Part shown: in pieces, positions 6,813 through 15,498 of the stretch
Layout of the letters: each line of letters opens with the position of its first letter
Position numbering within the stretch: the stretch's first letter is position 1
Assembly: GCA_017883385.1 (NCBI GenBank)
Contig: JADGNQ010000027.1
Span: 1 to 51,628, forward strand
Length of the DNA: 51,628 nt
Source of the DNA: Candidatus Sulfotelmatobacter sp.
Lineage (GTDB): Bacteria > Acidobacteriota > Terriglobia > Terriglobales > Acidobacteriaceae
Direction of reading: 5' to 3'
Position numbers and translations under genes: made by a program
Notes under the pieces: generated by a model
What the model was told of the DNA's origin: nothing
Databases searched by the model: none
Seen by the model: only the letters and a program-made list of their open reading frames with translations

Positions 6813-9800
6813 CTATTCCCTGCCGAACGTCCCCGTCCCGCGCCGGTACTCCTGCAGTTCGATTCCGAACCGCTTGAGCATCGACTGCAGCGTCGTCCGC
6901 TTGATCCCGAGCCGGCTGGCTGCTCCGTCTTCTCCGGACAGCACTCCATTGGTCTCCCGCAAGACGCGAATAATATGCTCGCGTTCCATTTCCGTAAGAT
7001 TGTCCTCCGTGACGTCCTCCGCCATATTCAATTCCACTGGCGGTGCAGCCAGCGTCCTACTCTTGGTCATGATCACCATGCGTTCGATCACGTTCTCCAG
7101 CTCGCGGATGTTCCCCGGCCAGCTCCAGTTCTGAAGAACATCCATGGTCTCGTCTCGAACCGCGTCAATGTGCTTGCCCATGCGCGCGGAATGCTTGCGC
7201 ACAAAGTGATGAACTAGCACGGGAATGTCGGTTCGCCGCTCCCGCAACGACGGCAACTCGATGGGAAACACGTTGAGCCGGTAAAACAGATCCTCACGGA
7301 ACTTTCTGTCGGCAATGTCCTGACGCAAATCGCGGTTGGTCGCGGAGATGATTCGCACATCCACACGCAATGTGTTGACTCCACCCAGCCGTTCAAACTC
7401 GCGATCCTGCAGTACCCGCAACAGCTTTGGTTGCAGTTCGAGCGGCAATTCGCCGATCTCGTCCAGGAATAGCGTCCCTTTGTCCGCCAGCTCAATGCGC
7501 CCAACTTTCTGGTTTATGGCGCTGGTATACGCTCCCTTTTCGTGCCCGAAGAGTTCACTCTCCAGCAAGCCAGAGGGAACCGCGGCACAATTGAGCTTGA
7601 TGAAATTCTTGTCGTGCCGCGAACTCAGCGAATGGACCGAGCGCGCCACCAACTCTTTCCCCGTGCCCGTTTCTCCCAACAACAAGACGGTAGAGTCGGT
7701 CGGCGCCACAACCCGCGCCTTCTTCAATACTTCGCGTAACGCGGGACTCTGCCCGATGATTTCTTCAAACCCCAACTCCGTCTGAATCTCACCTTCCAGA
7801 TACGACTTTTCCTGCACCAGCCTGTCCCTGGCGTCTTGCAGACGATCGGCCATTTCGCGGAGGCGCGCAATGTCCATGGAAGAGCCCGTAATCCCAATCA
7901 CGTTTCCCTCTCCATCGAGCAGGGGTTCAATCGTGAGATCGAAGGCGTAGTTCTTGCCGTTGTACGGAACCACCACTTCTTCCCGCAACACTATCCCTGT
8001 TTTCAGAACCCGGCGTTTGAGTTCAACCAACCGCGCGGCCTTCTTCGACCCGATGATTTCTTCATCGGTCTTGGCCACGGCCTCATGCTGCCAATAGAGC
8101 TGAGGGTTATAAATCCAGGTATAGCGCAGGTCGCGGTCCTGATTGAAAACCGTGATGGGAGAGTCTTTGAGCGCCACCCGGAACCGTGCTTCGCTTTCTT
8201 CGAGAGATCGTTCCGCCTTCCTCCGCCCCTCTTCCGCCTTCACCTGCTCCGTTACGTCTCGCTGAATTCCCCACGTATGCAGCAGCTTCCCGTTCTCCAC
8301 AATCCCAATCAGGCTGTTAAGAAAAACTTTGGGATTGCCGTGACTATCCACTTCGTGCGACTCCCGCTCCACCACACGGAATCCGGAACGTATATATTCC
8401 CGAGTCAGCTCGACATTGTGCGGATCGTTCGGGTCGAGGGTCTCCGTCAGTCGCTTGCCGATGAGATCCTGCATGGTAATGCCATACATTTTTGCGATCG
8501 CGTCGTTGCATTCCGCCAGATAAGAATCGTGGAGGATATGACGGACCAATTCGTGTTCCGGCAGATCAATGGGGAGAGGGGCATCCAGATCTTGACGGAA
8601 AATGCCTTCCGAGCTCTGCGTAACAAAGTTGCGATAGTTCTCTTCACTGCTCCGGAGCGCCTCCTCTGCCTGTTTGCGCTTGGTGATGTCGACCAATGTA
8701 GCCTGCGCCGGTGGAGCTCCCTCGCCGCCAGGCACTAGAGCGGTGTTGAATAGGACCCAAACCGCCGTACCATCCTTGCGCCGGAGTCGCATTTCCCGAC
8801 TTGAGAACCCCCCCGTCCGCTTTAACTCGTCCAGGAGCGGTTCGCGATCGCTCGGGTTGAAATAGAACTCCGTTGTCGCGCGGCCGCGAACTTCCTCGGC
8901 CGTGCCGTAACCAAGGATGCGCGCCCAAGCATCGTTGCAGTCCAACACCGACCCTCCCGGGCTGCCGATCGCTACTCCTGCCAGGTTTTTTTCGAACAGC
9001 AGCCGGTATCGTTGTTCGGAACCACGAAGCGCCATTTCAGCATGTTTTTGCTCCGTGATGTCATGCGCCATACCTCGCACGATGGGCGAGGTCACTCCTT
9101 CGGTGCGTAGCGTGTTGTTGTACTCCCAGATCCTGCGCTCTCCGCTCCGGGTGAGAACCATCATGAAGCCCTTGTCCGCGCCACTTGTCCTGATCCTGGC
9201 CAGGTAGGCGTCGAACTGTTCGCGAAAATCGGGAGCGATCACTTCTCGCATCGGGATATTCAGCAGTTCAGCGACCTCATACCCCAGGATGCGTGCCGGG
9301 GCCGGATTGGCTGAGATCAGATTCCCCGCCAGATCGTGGGTGCACACTAGATCTTCACTGTGTTCGACCAGGTCGCGGTACCGGTCCTCGCTTTCACGTA
9401 GCGCGCCCTCCGCCTGCCGGCGCTCGGTGATGTCCTGGGCCATAACCAAGTACACCCTGTGGGGTTCGTGCTGGTTCCACATGGGCGCGACACTTACGCT
9501 GGCCCAGACCACCCCACCATCGGGACGGAGATAGCGTTTCTCCAGTTCGAAATGCGCAGACTTTCCTTCGGTAAGTTCATTTCTTCTTGAAAGACTCTCC
9601 GCCACGTCGTCGGGATGAGTCACACTCTGAAAATCGAGCTGCAGCACTTCCTCGTTAGTCCGCCCCAGAATTTCGCAGAACTTAGGATTGATCTCCAGAA
9701 AACGTCCACTGCCCGCATCCACTAGAGCTATGCCGACAGGAGACCTTTCATATACAGCCCGGAATCGCCCCTCGCTCTCCCCCAAAGCCTCCTCCGCCCG

Positions 9801-10040
9801 TTTGCGCTCGGTGATGTCCTGCAAAACGCACGCGACTCGGTCGACTCCACCTTGCCCTTCGATCGGAAAGTAGGAGGCGAAAAGAACCCTCTCGCCCAGC
9901 GACGGATATTCGTATCGCAGTTCGTATCGGACAACTTTGCCCTGGAAGCACTCATCGAGCTTTCCCTTAACTGTCGCCTCAAAGACTCCCGGGGTCAATA
10001 TTTCCGGAATCCGGCGGCCAACCAGATCCTCTCTCTTCAC
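6813..10040 (-). CDS. Multi-PAS sigma-54-dependent transcription activator (C-terminal part of a split gene)
   Basis: 1075 residues read from the GTG at 10038-10040. Residues 1-75 are the rear half of a PAS domain. Five more PAS/PAC units follow (about 88-205, 212-330, 337-455, 460-600, 615-735), each closed by a DITERK/Q-type motif, then a coiled coil (727-757). Next is an AAA+ sigma-54 activation domain: Walker A GETGTGK (789-795), sigma-54 contact loop GAYTSA (836-841; usual GAFTGA), Walker B LFLDEIGE (about 857-864), R-finger region, then a Fis-type helix-turn-helix (about 1018-1060). It would open sigma-54 promoters in response to signals sensed by PAS. The N-terminus joins the upstream frame after a single-base shift. 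Confidence 0.85.
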   Translation of the reverse strand: MKREDLVGRRIPEILTPGVFEATVKGKLDECFQGKVVRYELRYEYPSLGERVLFASYFPIEGQGGVDRVACVLQDITERKRAEEALGESEGRFRAVYERSPVGIALVDAGSGRFLEINPKFCEILGRTNEEVLQLDFQSVTHPDDVAESLSRRNELTEGKSAHFELEKRYLRPDGGVVWASVSVAPMWNQHEPHRVYLVMAQDITERRQAEGALRESEDRYRDLVEHSEDLVCTHDLAGNLISANPAPARILGYEVAELLNIPMREVIAPDFREQFDAYLARIRTSGADKGFMMVLTRSGERRIWEYNNTLRTEGVTSPIVRGMAHDITEQKHAEMALRGSEQRYRLLFEKNLAGVAIGSPGGSVLDCNDAWARILGYGTAEEVRGRATTEFYFNPSDREPLLDELKRTGGFSSREMRLRRKDGTAVWVLFNTALVPGGEGAPPAQATLVDITKRKQAEEALRSSEENYRNFVTQSSEGIFRQDLDAPLPIDLPEHELVRHILHDSYLAECNDAIAKMYGITMQDLIGKRLTETLDPNDPHNVELTREYIRSGFRVVERESHEVDSHGNPKVFLNSLIGIVENGKLLHTWGIQRDVTEQVKAEEGRRKAERSLEESEARFRVALKDSPITVFNQDRDLRYTWIYNPQLYWQHEAVAKTDEEIIGSKKAARLVELKRRVLKTGIVLREEVVVPYNGKNYAFDLTIEPLLDGEGNVIGITGSSMDIARLREMADRLQDARDRLVQEKSYLEGEIQTELGFEEIIGQSPALREVLKKARVVAPTDSTVLLLGETGTGKELVARSVHSLSSRHDKNFIKLNCAAVPSGLLESELFGHEKGAYTSAINQKVGRIELADKGTLFLDEIGELPLELQPKLLRVLQDREFERLGGVNTLRVDVRIISATNRDLRQDIADRKFREDLFYRLNVFPIELPSLRERRTDIPVLVHHFVRKHSARMGKHIDAVRDETMDVLQNWSWPGNIRELENVIERMVIMTKSRTLAAPPVELNMAEDVTEDNLTEMEREHIIRVLRETNGVLSGEDGAASRLGIKRTTLQSMLKRFGIELQEYRRGTGTFGRE

Positions 10041-10525
10041 CCCCGATAACTCAGGAAAGCATGATTTGCGATGACGTAGCGGTAGTCGCGGTCCACCACT
10101 ACGATCATTTCTTCCAACCCTTCCACGATCTTTTCGAATTCCTCCAACCTTTTCGTGCGTCGCCGAAACACATCGCCCACCCCACTAATCGCGAGTCCCA
10201 TCGCCCCAAACAACACCAACCCAACGATGTCGCGCGGATGCCTGATCGCGAATGAATTTAGTGGCTCCATGAAGAAGAATTCGGCGATCGCTGCCGATAA
10301 CAGAGTTGCAAACAAGCCAGGACCGAACCCGCCCAGCAGGGCGATGAGCATGATCGTGGGATAAAACAAAATAAAGGGGTGGGTAAACCCGAGAGCGACA
10401 TCCAGGCCGTACCGCACCAGACCTGCTGCGATCACGGCTACCAGCGCAAACCCGTACCTTCGAGGCCAGATGTGCAGCCAGTACACGGACGTTCCAACGG
10501 CTTCCCTTCGATCGGCAGAACTCAT
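10037..10525 (-). CDS. DUF4118-type membrane sensor fragment, front half of a PAS domain
   Basis: 162 residues from the ATG at 10523-10525 (AAAGG 6 nt upstream). Residues 17-110 are a DUF4118/KdpD-like block of about four transmembrane helices (YGFALVAVIAAGLVRYG; FILFYPTIMLIALLGGFGPG; DIVGLVLFGAMGLAISG). A linker helix follows, then VVVDRDYRYVIANHAFLSYRG, the first half of a PAS domain, and a stop. The missing half begins at once in the other frame of the next gene (KREDLVGRRIPEIL). The sequence has five G at the junction; six would fuse the frames into a 1240-residue membrane-tethered regulator. It is either a real frameshift, a sequence error, or a GTGA-overlap coupled pair. Confidence 0.8.
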   Translation of the reverse strand: MSSADRREAVGTSVYWLHIWPRRYGFALVAVIAAGLVRYGLDVALGFTHPFILFYPTIMLIALLGGFGPGLFATLLSAAIAEFFFMEPLNSFAIRHPRDIVGLVLFGAMGLAISGVGDVFRRRTKRLEEFEKIVEGLEEMIVVVDRDYRYVIANHAFLSYRG

Positions 10526-10897
10526 AGCCAACCTTTCACTTCACGGGATTCCCCTAGGTCAAAACCGTGCCTCTTTGCAAATTGGAACACTTTCTGCGAG
10601 GAGCAAGAGCCTGCGGCAACGTCTCCTTCTGCATAGAAGAAATTGCCGCCAAACAACCTTGAGTCTGTTCGATCAACTGGCTCGTCCGCCCGGGGGGGCT
10701 GCGAACCAACCGGCTAGAATGGGGGACAGTTCTATTCCGGTCTGTGACTCTAGTCACAAACGGCCTGAGTATACCCAAAATGGGAACATTAGTGCGGGAA
10801 AATGGATTGGGGTATGGTTAAAACGGATTAGTCTCGACGCGAGTCAAAGAGTGGGAATCTGACTTGGGACCGACGAAAAAGGATGTGAACGAAGACC
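10526..10897. other. Upstream region of the sensor/activator gene
   Basis: This gap lies between the end of the minus-strand catabolic cluster and the sensor gene on the same strand, so it should hold the cluster's 3' end and the sensor promoter. The one clear element is the TGTGA-N6-TCACA palindrome at 10743-10758. TATACT reads on the minus strand at 10773-10768 but lacks a good -35. No gene is seen. Confidence 0.4.
10743..10758. promoter_or_regulatory. CRP/FNR-family type palindrome TGTGA-N6-TCACA
   Basis: TGTGACTCTAGTCACA is an exact match to the 16-bp core consensus of CRP-type sites. It lies 218 nt upstream of the sensor/activator start and about 10 bp downstream of a TATACT hexamer on the minus strand. 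A one-mismatch relative precedes a PilZ gene at 44084-44099. Confidence 0.5.
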
Positions 10898-12235
10898 CTA
10901 GTCCTTCACCGCTTTGTCGGTAATCTCGAGCCCCTTGTCGATGATGGCGAACGCTTCCCGCAGTTGCTGCTCATTAATGCAGAGCGGAGGGTTGGTGTAG
11001 AACGTGTTCCAGCGCACCAGCGTATAGAGCCCCTGCTCGCGGAAGAAGCGACCTAGCGCGGCCATCTCGTCAGAAGTGCCGTTGAACGGGGCCATCGGCT
11101 GCCGCGTCTTGCGGCTGCGCACGAGTTCCACGATGCCGAACAACCCGATCGACCGCACCGCTCCGACCGAAGCATGTTTCGCCTGCAACTCGGCCCCCAG
11201 TTGCTTCATCACTACGCCCATCTTCTTCGCGTTCTCGATGAGGTGGTCTTCTTCATAGACGCGAATGGTCGCCAGTGCCGCCGCGCATCCCATGGGATGC
11301 GAGTTATAGGTCAGGCCGCCGTAGAAGACTTTGTCCTGAAAGTGCTGCGCGATGTGATGCCGCATTCCCACCGCTCCCAGCGGCAGATAGCTGGAAGTGA
11401 GTCCCTTGGCCATGCAGATCAGATCCGGGACAACCTTCCAGTGATCGACGGCAAACCATTCGCCAGTGCGCCCAAAGCCAGCCATGACTTCGTCGGCGAT
11501 CATCAGGATGCCGTACTTGTCGCAGAGCTTGCGCACGCCCTCGAGGTATCCGTCAGGCGGGATAAGAATGCCGTTGGTGCCTACAACGGTTTCGAGGATG
11601 AAGGCCGCAATCGTCTGTGGGCCTTCGAGTTGCATGGTCTCTTCGATCATGGCCAGCGACGTCTCCGCCGATTCCCAGCCACGCTCAATGCCGTGATAAG
11701 GATCGAGCACGCGCACCACGCCTGGGATGCCGGGCTCAGCGGCCCAGCGCCGCGGATCACCCGTGAGCGAGATAGCGCCTGCTGTCGCACCATGGTAGGA
11801 CCGATAGCGGGCCATGATCTTGTGCCGTCCGGTGAAGAAGCGGGAGATCTTGATGGCGTTCTCATTGGCCTCGGCGCCGCCGTTGGTGAAGAAGAACGTG
11901 TCGATGTCGCCGGGAGTGATTTCCGCGAGCTTCGCCCCAAGGCGCGCACGCGGCTCGGTTGCCATGAACGGATTAGCATAGGCGAGAGTAGCGGCCTGCT
12001 CGCTGATGGCCCGGATGACGCGTTCGTCGCCGTGTCCGATGTTGACCGACATCAACTGGCTATTGAAGTCGATGAAGCGTTTGCCCTCGGGCGTCCAGAA
12101 GTAAATGCCCTTGGCGCGAGCGACTGGGATCGGATCGACCTTCGATTGCGCGGACCACTCGAACAGCGTGTGCTTCTTGGTGAGGTCAACGATTTCCTGG
12201 CCGGTCATGGAGGAAGTGGTGAGGGTAGTGGTCAT
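10898..12235 (-). CDS. Class III PLP aminotransferase (taurine/beta-alanine:pyruvate type)
   Basis: 445 residues, ATG at 12233-12235. PLP-binding marks: FTNGGAEANENAIK (116-129), the SYHGAT stretch (146-151), ILMIADEVMAGFGRTGEW (243-260, with Asp248 contacting the pyridine nitrogen) and MAKGLTSSYLPLG with Lys277 as Schiff-base lysine. The sequence resembles taurine:pyruvate and beta-alanine:pyruvate aminotransferases, which produce an aldehyde plus alanine. It is last in a six-gene minus-strand cluster, right after MmsA. That fits conversion of beta-alanine to malonate semialdehyde, which MmsA then turns into acetyl-CoA. Other omega-amines are possible substrates. Confidence 0.85.
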   Translation of the reverse strand: MTTTLTTSSMTGQEIVDLTKKHTLFEWSAQSKVDPIPVARAKGIYFWTPEGKRFIDFNSQLMSVNIGHGDERVIRAISEQAATLAYANPFMATEPRARLGAKLAEITPGDIDTFFFTNGGAEANENAIKISRFFTGRHKIMARYRSYHGATAGAISLTGDPRRWAAEPGIPGVVRVLDPYHGIERGWESAETSLAMIEETMQLEGPQTIAAFILETVVGTNGILIPPDGYLEGVRKLCDKYGILMIADEVMAGFGRTGEWFAVDHWKVVPDLICMAKGLTSSYLPLGAVGMRHHIAQHFQDKVFYGGLTYNSHPMGCAAALATIRVYEEDHLIENAKKMGVVMKQLGAELQAKHASVGAVRSIGLFGIVELVRSRKTRQPMAPFNGTSDEMAALGRFFREQGLYTLVRWNTFYTNPPLCINEQQLREAFAIIDKGLEITDKAVKD

Positions 12236-12270
12236 AAGAGTCCTTAGTTTCTCAGATAGAGAACATCGCA

Positions 12271-12378
12271 GCGATTGAGTAATTGGGGAATTTGGTAATT
12301 GAGTAATTGAGAACCGTAACCGCGCGTTGCGCTGGTTTGAAATTACGCAATTACCAAATTTCCCAATTACTCAATCGC
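12271..12378. repeat. 38-bp AT-rich inverted repeat
   Basis: The arms 12271-12308 (starting GCGATTGAGTAATTGGGGAA) and 12341-12378 are reverse complements with two mismatches in 38 positions, around a 32-nt GC-rich centre. The arms are built from the units GAGTAATT and GGTAATT. They are far more AT-rich than the surroundings. The element fills the gap between mmsA and the aminotransferase and ends 2 nt from the mmsA stop. Confidence 0.9.
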
Positions 12379-12380
12379 TC

Positions 12381-13871
12381 TTAGAACTTGCGGCTGTGCT
12401 CCTTGGCCCAGCGTTCGACGACAACTTTCTTGTCGGTGTAGAACTCGATGGCGTCGCGGCCCTGGCCGTGGAGATCGCCGAAGAAGCTGTTCTTCCATCC
12501 GCTGAACGGGAAGTAGGCCATGGGTGCGGCGACTCCAATGTTGATGCCGATGTTGCCGGCAGGCGCTTCGTAGCGGAAGCGGCGCGCGGCCGAGCCGCTC
12601 GATGTGAACAGCGACGCCTGGTTGCCGTAGGCGCTGCGTTCGAGGAAGGCTAGAGCTTCGTCCATGTTGTCGGCGTGAACGAGGCTGAGCACCGGGCCGA
12701 AGATTTCCGTGTCGGCGAGATCGCTGGTCGCGGGAACGTCGTCGAGGACCGTGGGCTTCACGAAGTTTCCGGATTCGTATTTCGGAATCTTCGAGTTTCG
12801 GCCGTCCACTAGAACCTTCGCACCTTGCTTCTCGCCCAGTCCGATCAGGGACTCTACGCGTTCTTTGCTCTGCGGCGTAATCACGGGCCCCATCTGCACG
12901 CCTTCTTCAAGCCCATTGCCGACTTTGAGTTTAGAGGCAGCATCAGCGATCAAATCGCGGAACGTCTTCTGCGCTTCGCCGATGGTGACTGCGACCGAAA
13001 CGGCGAGACAACGCTGTCCCGCACAACCGAAGGCGCTGTCGCTGATGATCTGTGTCGCCATGGGCATGTCGGCGTCGGGGAGAATGACAACGTGGTTCTT
13101 GGCGCCGCCCTGGCACTGGCAGCGCTTCCCTTGCTCACCCGAGCGCGCGTAGATGTAGCGCGCAACCGGAGTCGAGCCAACGAAACTGATGGCTCGCACT
13201 CTCGGATGGTCGATGAGCGCGTCGACCACAGCCTTGCCTCCGTTTACGAGACTGACGACACCTTTGGGCAGCCCGGTTTTCGCCAGAAGTTCGTACACGT
13301 AGCGCATGGTCAGTGGCACACGCTCACTCGGTTTCAGAATGAATGTGTTGCCAGTAGCGATAGCGTAGGGCAGGTACCAGAATGCGATCATGCCGGGAAA
13401 ATTGAAAGGCACGATGGCGGCGGTAACGCCGAGGGGTTGGCGGATCATCATCTCGTCGATGCCGCGAGCGACGTCTTCGAGGTTGTAGCCCTGCATCATC
13501 ATGGGAATGCCGCAAGCCACTTCGACGTTCTCAATTGCGCGGCGCATTTCGGCTTTGGCTTCGGTGAAGGTCTTGCCGTTCTCCATCGTGATGATGCGGG
13601 CGATGTCGTCGATGTGTTCTTCGAGCAGCATCTTGAGCTTGAACAGAGGCTGGATGCGGTCTTCGGGCGGCGTGCGGCGCCATTCGGGAAAAGCTACGGC
13701 TGCGGCTTCGACCGCGACATTGACCTCGGCCGCGTCGGCGAGCGGGACGCTGGCCAGGACTTCGCCCGTGGCGGGGTTGACCACGTCGCGCCATTCGGAG
13801 GAGCGCGAGTCGGTCCATTGTCCATTGATGTAGTTCGTCAGCCGGGTGATGGGAGGTGCTGCTACGCTCAT
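12381..13871 (-). CDS. mmsA: Methylmalonate/malonate-semialdehyde dehydrogenase (CoA-acylating)
   Basis: 496 residues from the ATG at 13869-13871 (AGAGG 7 nt upstream), the usual MmsA length. Diagnostic residues: PFNFP (155-159), LKPSERVP (179-186), [15 protein letters not shown] (254-268, where most aldehyde dehydrogenases have LELGG) and FGCAGQRC, with catalytic Cys288. The enzyme converts (methyl)malonate semialdehyde, CoA and NAD+ to propionyl- or acetyl-CoA. Between GabT and a beta-alanine-type aminotransferase it is best read as the last step of beta-alanine degradation; valine or inositol breakdown genes are not nearby. The open frame extends upstream to 14069 but runs through repeat DNA. 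Confidence 0.92.
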   Translation of the reverse strand: MSVAAPPITRLTNYINGQWTDSRSSEWRDVVNPATGEVLASVPLADAAEVNVAVEAAAVAFPEWRRTPPEDRIQPLFKLKMLLEEHIDDIARIITMENGKTFTEAKAEMRRAIENVEVACGIPMMMQGYNLEDVARGIDEMMIRQPLGVTAAIVPFNFPGMIAFWYLPYAIATGNTFILKPSERVPLTMRYVYELLAKTGLPKGVVSLVNGGKAVVDALIDHPRVRAISFVGSTPVARYIYARSGEQGKRCQCQGGAKNHVVILPDADMPMATQIISDSAFGCAGQRCLAVSVAVTIGEAQKTFRDLIADAASKLKVGNGLEEGVQMGPVITPQSKERVESLIGLGEKQGAKVLVDGRNSKIPKYESGNFVKPTVLDDVPATSDLADTEIFGPVLSLVHADNMDEALAFLERSAYGNQASLFTSSGSAARRFRYEAPAGNIGINIGVAAPMAYFPFSGWKNSFFGDLHGQGRDAIEFYTDKKVVVERWAKEHSRKF

Positions 13872-13994
13872 GGTGATGCCTCTGCTATCGCGAAGAATGT
13901 CGTGCTGGGAACTCACGAAAGCCCTGCGCAACGTGAGAATTCCCCCAGATGAGAACTTAATGATACATGCCCTGTAGGGATCCTTCGACTGCGG

Positions 13995-14025
13995 TTGTCC
14001 TTCGCGCTTGAGGCGCGAAGGACAA
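13995..14025. repeat. 13-bp perfect hairpin between gabT and mmsA
   Basis: TTGTCCTTCGCGC (13995-14007), loop TTGAG, then GCGCGAAGGACAA (14013-14025). It is flanked by GGATCCTTCGACTGCGG and CTCGCTCAGGATGAC, which match a common intergenic element of the type TCCTTCGACTC-CGCTCAGGATGAC, here split by the hairpin. Confidence 0.85.
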
Positions 14026-14046
14026 TCCTCGCTCAGGATGACAAAG

Positions 14047-15408
14047 CTAAACCAACTGCGCCACTGCACCTTTCTGATCGCACACGGTGGCGATGGCGGA
14101 CTCGAGTACGTCGAGCGCTTCGTCCATTTGTTCGTTGGTCATGACCAACGGCACCAGAACGCGGATTACGTTGGAGTACGTGCCGGCCGTGATGGTAATC
14201 AGACCGTGTTCGTAGCAACACTGCGTAATCTTTTTCGTTTCCTCGGTTGCGGGAGTCTTTAGTTCCTGCGACTGCACAAGTTCGATGGCTTGCATGCCGC
14301 CGAGGCCGCGCACATCGCCGACGATCGGCCAGCGACGCTGCCATTCACGGGCGCGGCGCTGGAAGCGATCGCCGAGTTCGTTGGCGCGCGCGAGCAGGTT
14401 CTCACGTTCAAACAAATCGAGCACAGCCAGGGCTGCGGCACAGGAGAGCGGGTTTCCGGCAAACGTTCCGCCGAGACCGCCGGGGCCGGGAGCGTCCATG
14501 ATTTCGGCTCTGCCAGTGACGGCGGCAAGCGGCAATCCGCCCCCGAGAGATTTCGCCGTGACGATCAAGTCAGGCTCAATGCCGTAGCGCTCGCTGGCGA
14601 ACAGCGCGCCCGTGCGTCCGAAGCCGGACTGGACTTCGTCGGCAATAAAGAGGATGCCGTGCTTGTGGCACAGCTCGATGAGGACCTTGAAGTAATCCGG
14701 CGGCGGCGCGATGAATCCACCCTCTCCGAGAACAGGCTCGGCAATCACAGCAGCAACTTCCTCGTTCGCCACGACACGCTTGAACGTGTCTTCGAGATGA
14801 CGGGCGCAGTAAAGATCGCACGATGGATATTTCAAGTTGTACGAACAGCGGTAGCAGTAGGCAAACGGGACGCGATACACCTCGCCGGGAAACGGGGCGA
14901 ATCCGGCCTTATAAGGATGCGTCTTGCTGGTGAGGGCCAGTGTCATCATCGTGCGGCCGTGGAAGGCGTCCTCGAAAGCAATGATGCCGGGACGCTTGGT
15001 GTAGGCGCGGGCAATCTTGACTGCATTCTCGACGGCCTCGGCGCCGCTGTTCACAAAGATAGTCTTCTTCGCGAACTTTCCCGGCGTAACTTCGTTCATG
15101 CGCTCGGCGAGGCGAACGTAACTCTCGTAGGGCGTGACCTGCACGCAAGTATGCAGGAAGCGGTCGAGCTGGTCTTTCACTGCGTCGACGACAGCTTCCT
15201 GGCGATGGCCGACATTGAGGCAGCCGATGCCTCCGGCGAAGTCGAGGTAGCGGTTGCCGTCGACGTCTTCGAGCCAGGCACCTTCGGCCTTGGCGACATA
15301 GATGGGAGTACCGTGAGAAAGGCCGCGGGGCACGGCTTTGGCGCGGCGCTCGGAGAGGGCTTTGGATTTCGGGCCCGGGATCGGAGTGCGGAGTTGAATA
15401 GTGGACAT
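14047..15408 (-). CDS. gabT: 4-aminobutyrate aminotransferase
   Basis: 453 residues, ATG at 15406-15408. It is a class III PLP aminotransferase with [17 protein letters not shown] (118-134), FHGRT (149-153), [14 protein letters not shown] (254-267, Asp257) and [14 protein letters not shown] with Lys286 as Schiff-base lysine. The overall pattern ([34 protein letters not shown]) is GabT. It converts GABA and 2-oxoglutarate to succinate semialdehyde and glutamate. Four cysteines at 185, 188, 197 and 201 (CYRC, then CDLYC) form a possible metal or Fe-S site, as in a GabT subgroup. It sits between the aldehyde dehydrogenase and MmsA genes. No succinate-semialdehyde dehydrogenase of the GabD type is in the window. 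Confidence 0.88.
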   Translation of the reverse strand: MSTIQLRTPIPGPKSKALSERRAKAVPRGLSHGTPIYVAKAEGAWLEDVDGNRYLDFAGGIGCLNVGHRQEAVVDAVKDQLDRFLHTCVQVTPYESYVRLAERMNEVTPGKFAKKTIFVNSGAEAVENAVKIARAYTKRPGIIAFEDAFHGRTMMTLALTSKTHPYKAGFAPFPGEVYRVPFAYCYRCSYNLKYPSCDLYCARHLEDTFKRVVANEEVAAVIAEPVLGEGGFIAPPPDYFKVLIELCHKHGILFIADEVQSGFGRTGALFASERYGIEPDLIVTAKSLGGGLPLAAVTGRAEIMDAPGPGGLGGTFAGNPLSCAAALAVLDLFERENLLARANELGDRFQRRAREWQRRWPIVGDVRGLGGMQAIELVQSQELKTPATEETKKITQCCYEHGLITITAGTYSNVIRVLVPLVMTNEQMDEALDVLESAIATVCDQKGAVAQLV

Positions 15409-15419
15409 AATTAAATCCT

Positions 15420-15497
15420 AGGGGTCAGGGGCTAGGGATCAGGGGTCAGGAACCCTCGTTTCTAACCGAGACCTAACCCCTAATCCCTGGTCCCTGC
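15420..15497. repeat. Imperfect inverted repeat between aldehyde dehydrogenase and gabT
   Basis: AGGGGTCAGGGGCTAGGGAT on the left (from 15420) and CTAATCCCTGGTCCCTGCC on the right (to 15497) are reverse complements with about 21 matches in 25 positions. Simple GGGGTCAGG/GGGATCAGG units repeat inside each arm. The element nearly fills the 90-nt gap. Confidence 0.8.
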
Positions 15498-15498
15498 C

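Noticed and set aside
10558-10576. Sigma-54 promoter (AGGCACGGTTTTGAC on the minus strand) before the sensor gene
   Set aside because: The -24 part fits but the -12 part is TGAC at the wrong spacing by one base; sigma-54 promoters need exact spacing.
11174-12247. Open frame of 357 codons on the plus strand
   Set aside because: It is antisense to the aminotransferase gene, has no family resemblance, and such frames are usual opposite GC-rich genes.
12381-14069. MmsA start upstream of 13871
   Set aside because: The extra residues derive from repeat DNA and lack homology; the ATG at 13871 has a ribosome site and fits family length.
12825-15414. Two open frames of about 375 codons on the plus strand (12825-13952 and 14290-15414)
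   Set aside because: They lie opposite mmsA and gabT, which have full sets of catalytic residues; the translated frames show no domain.
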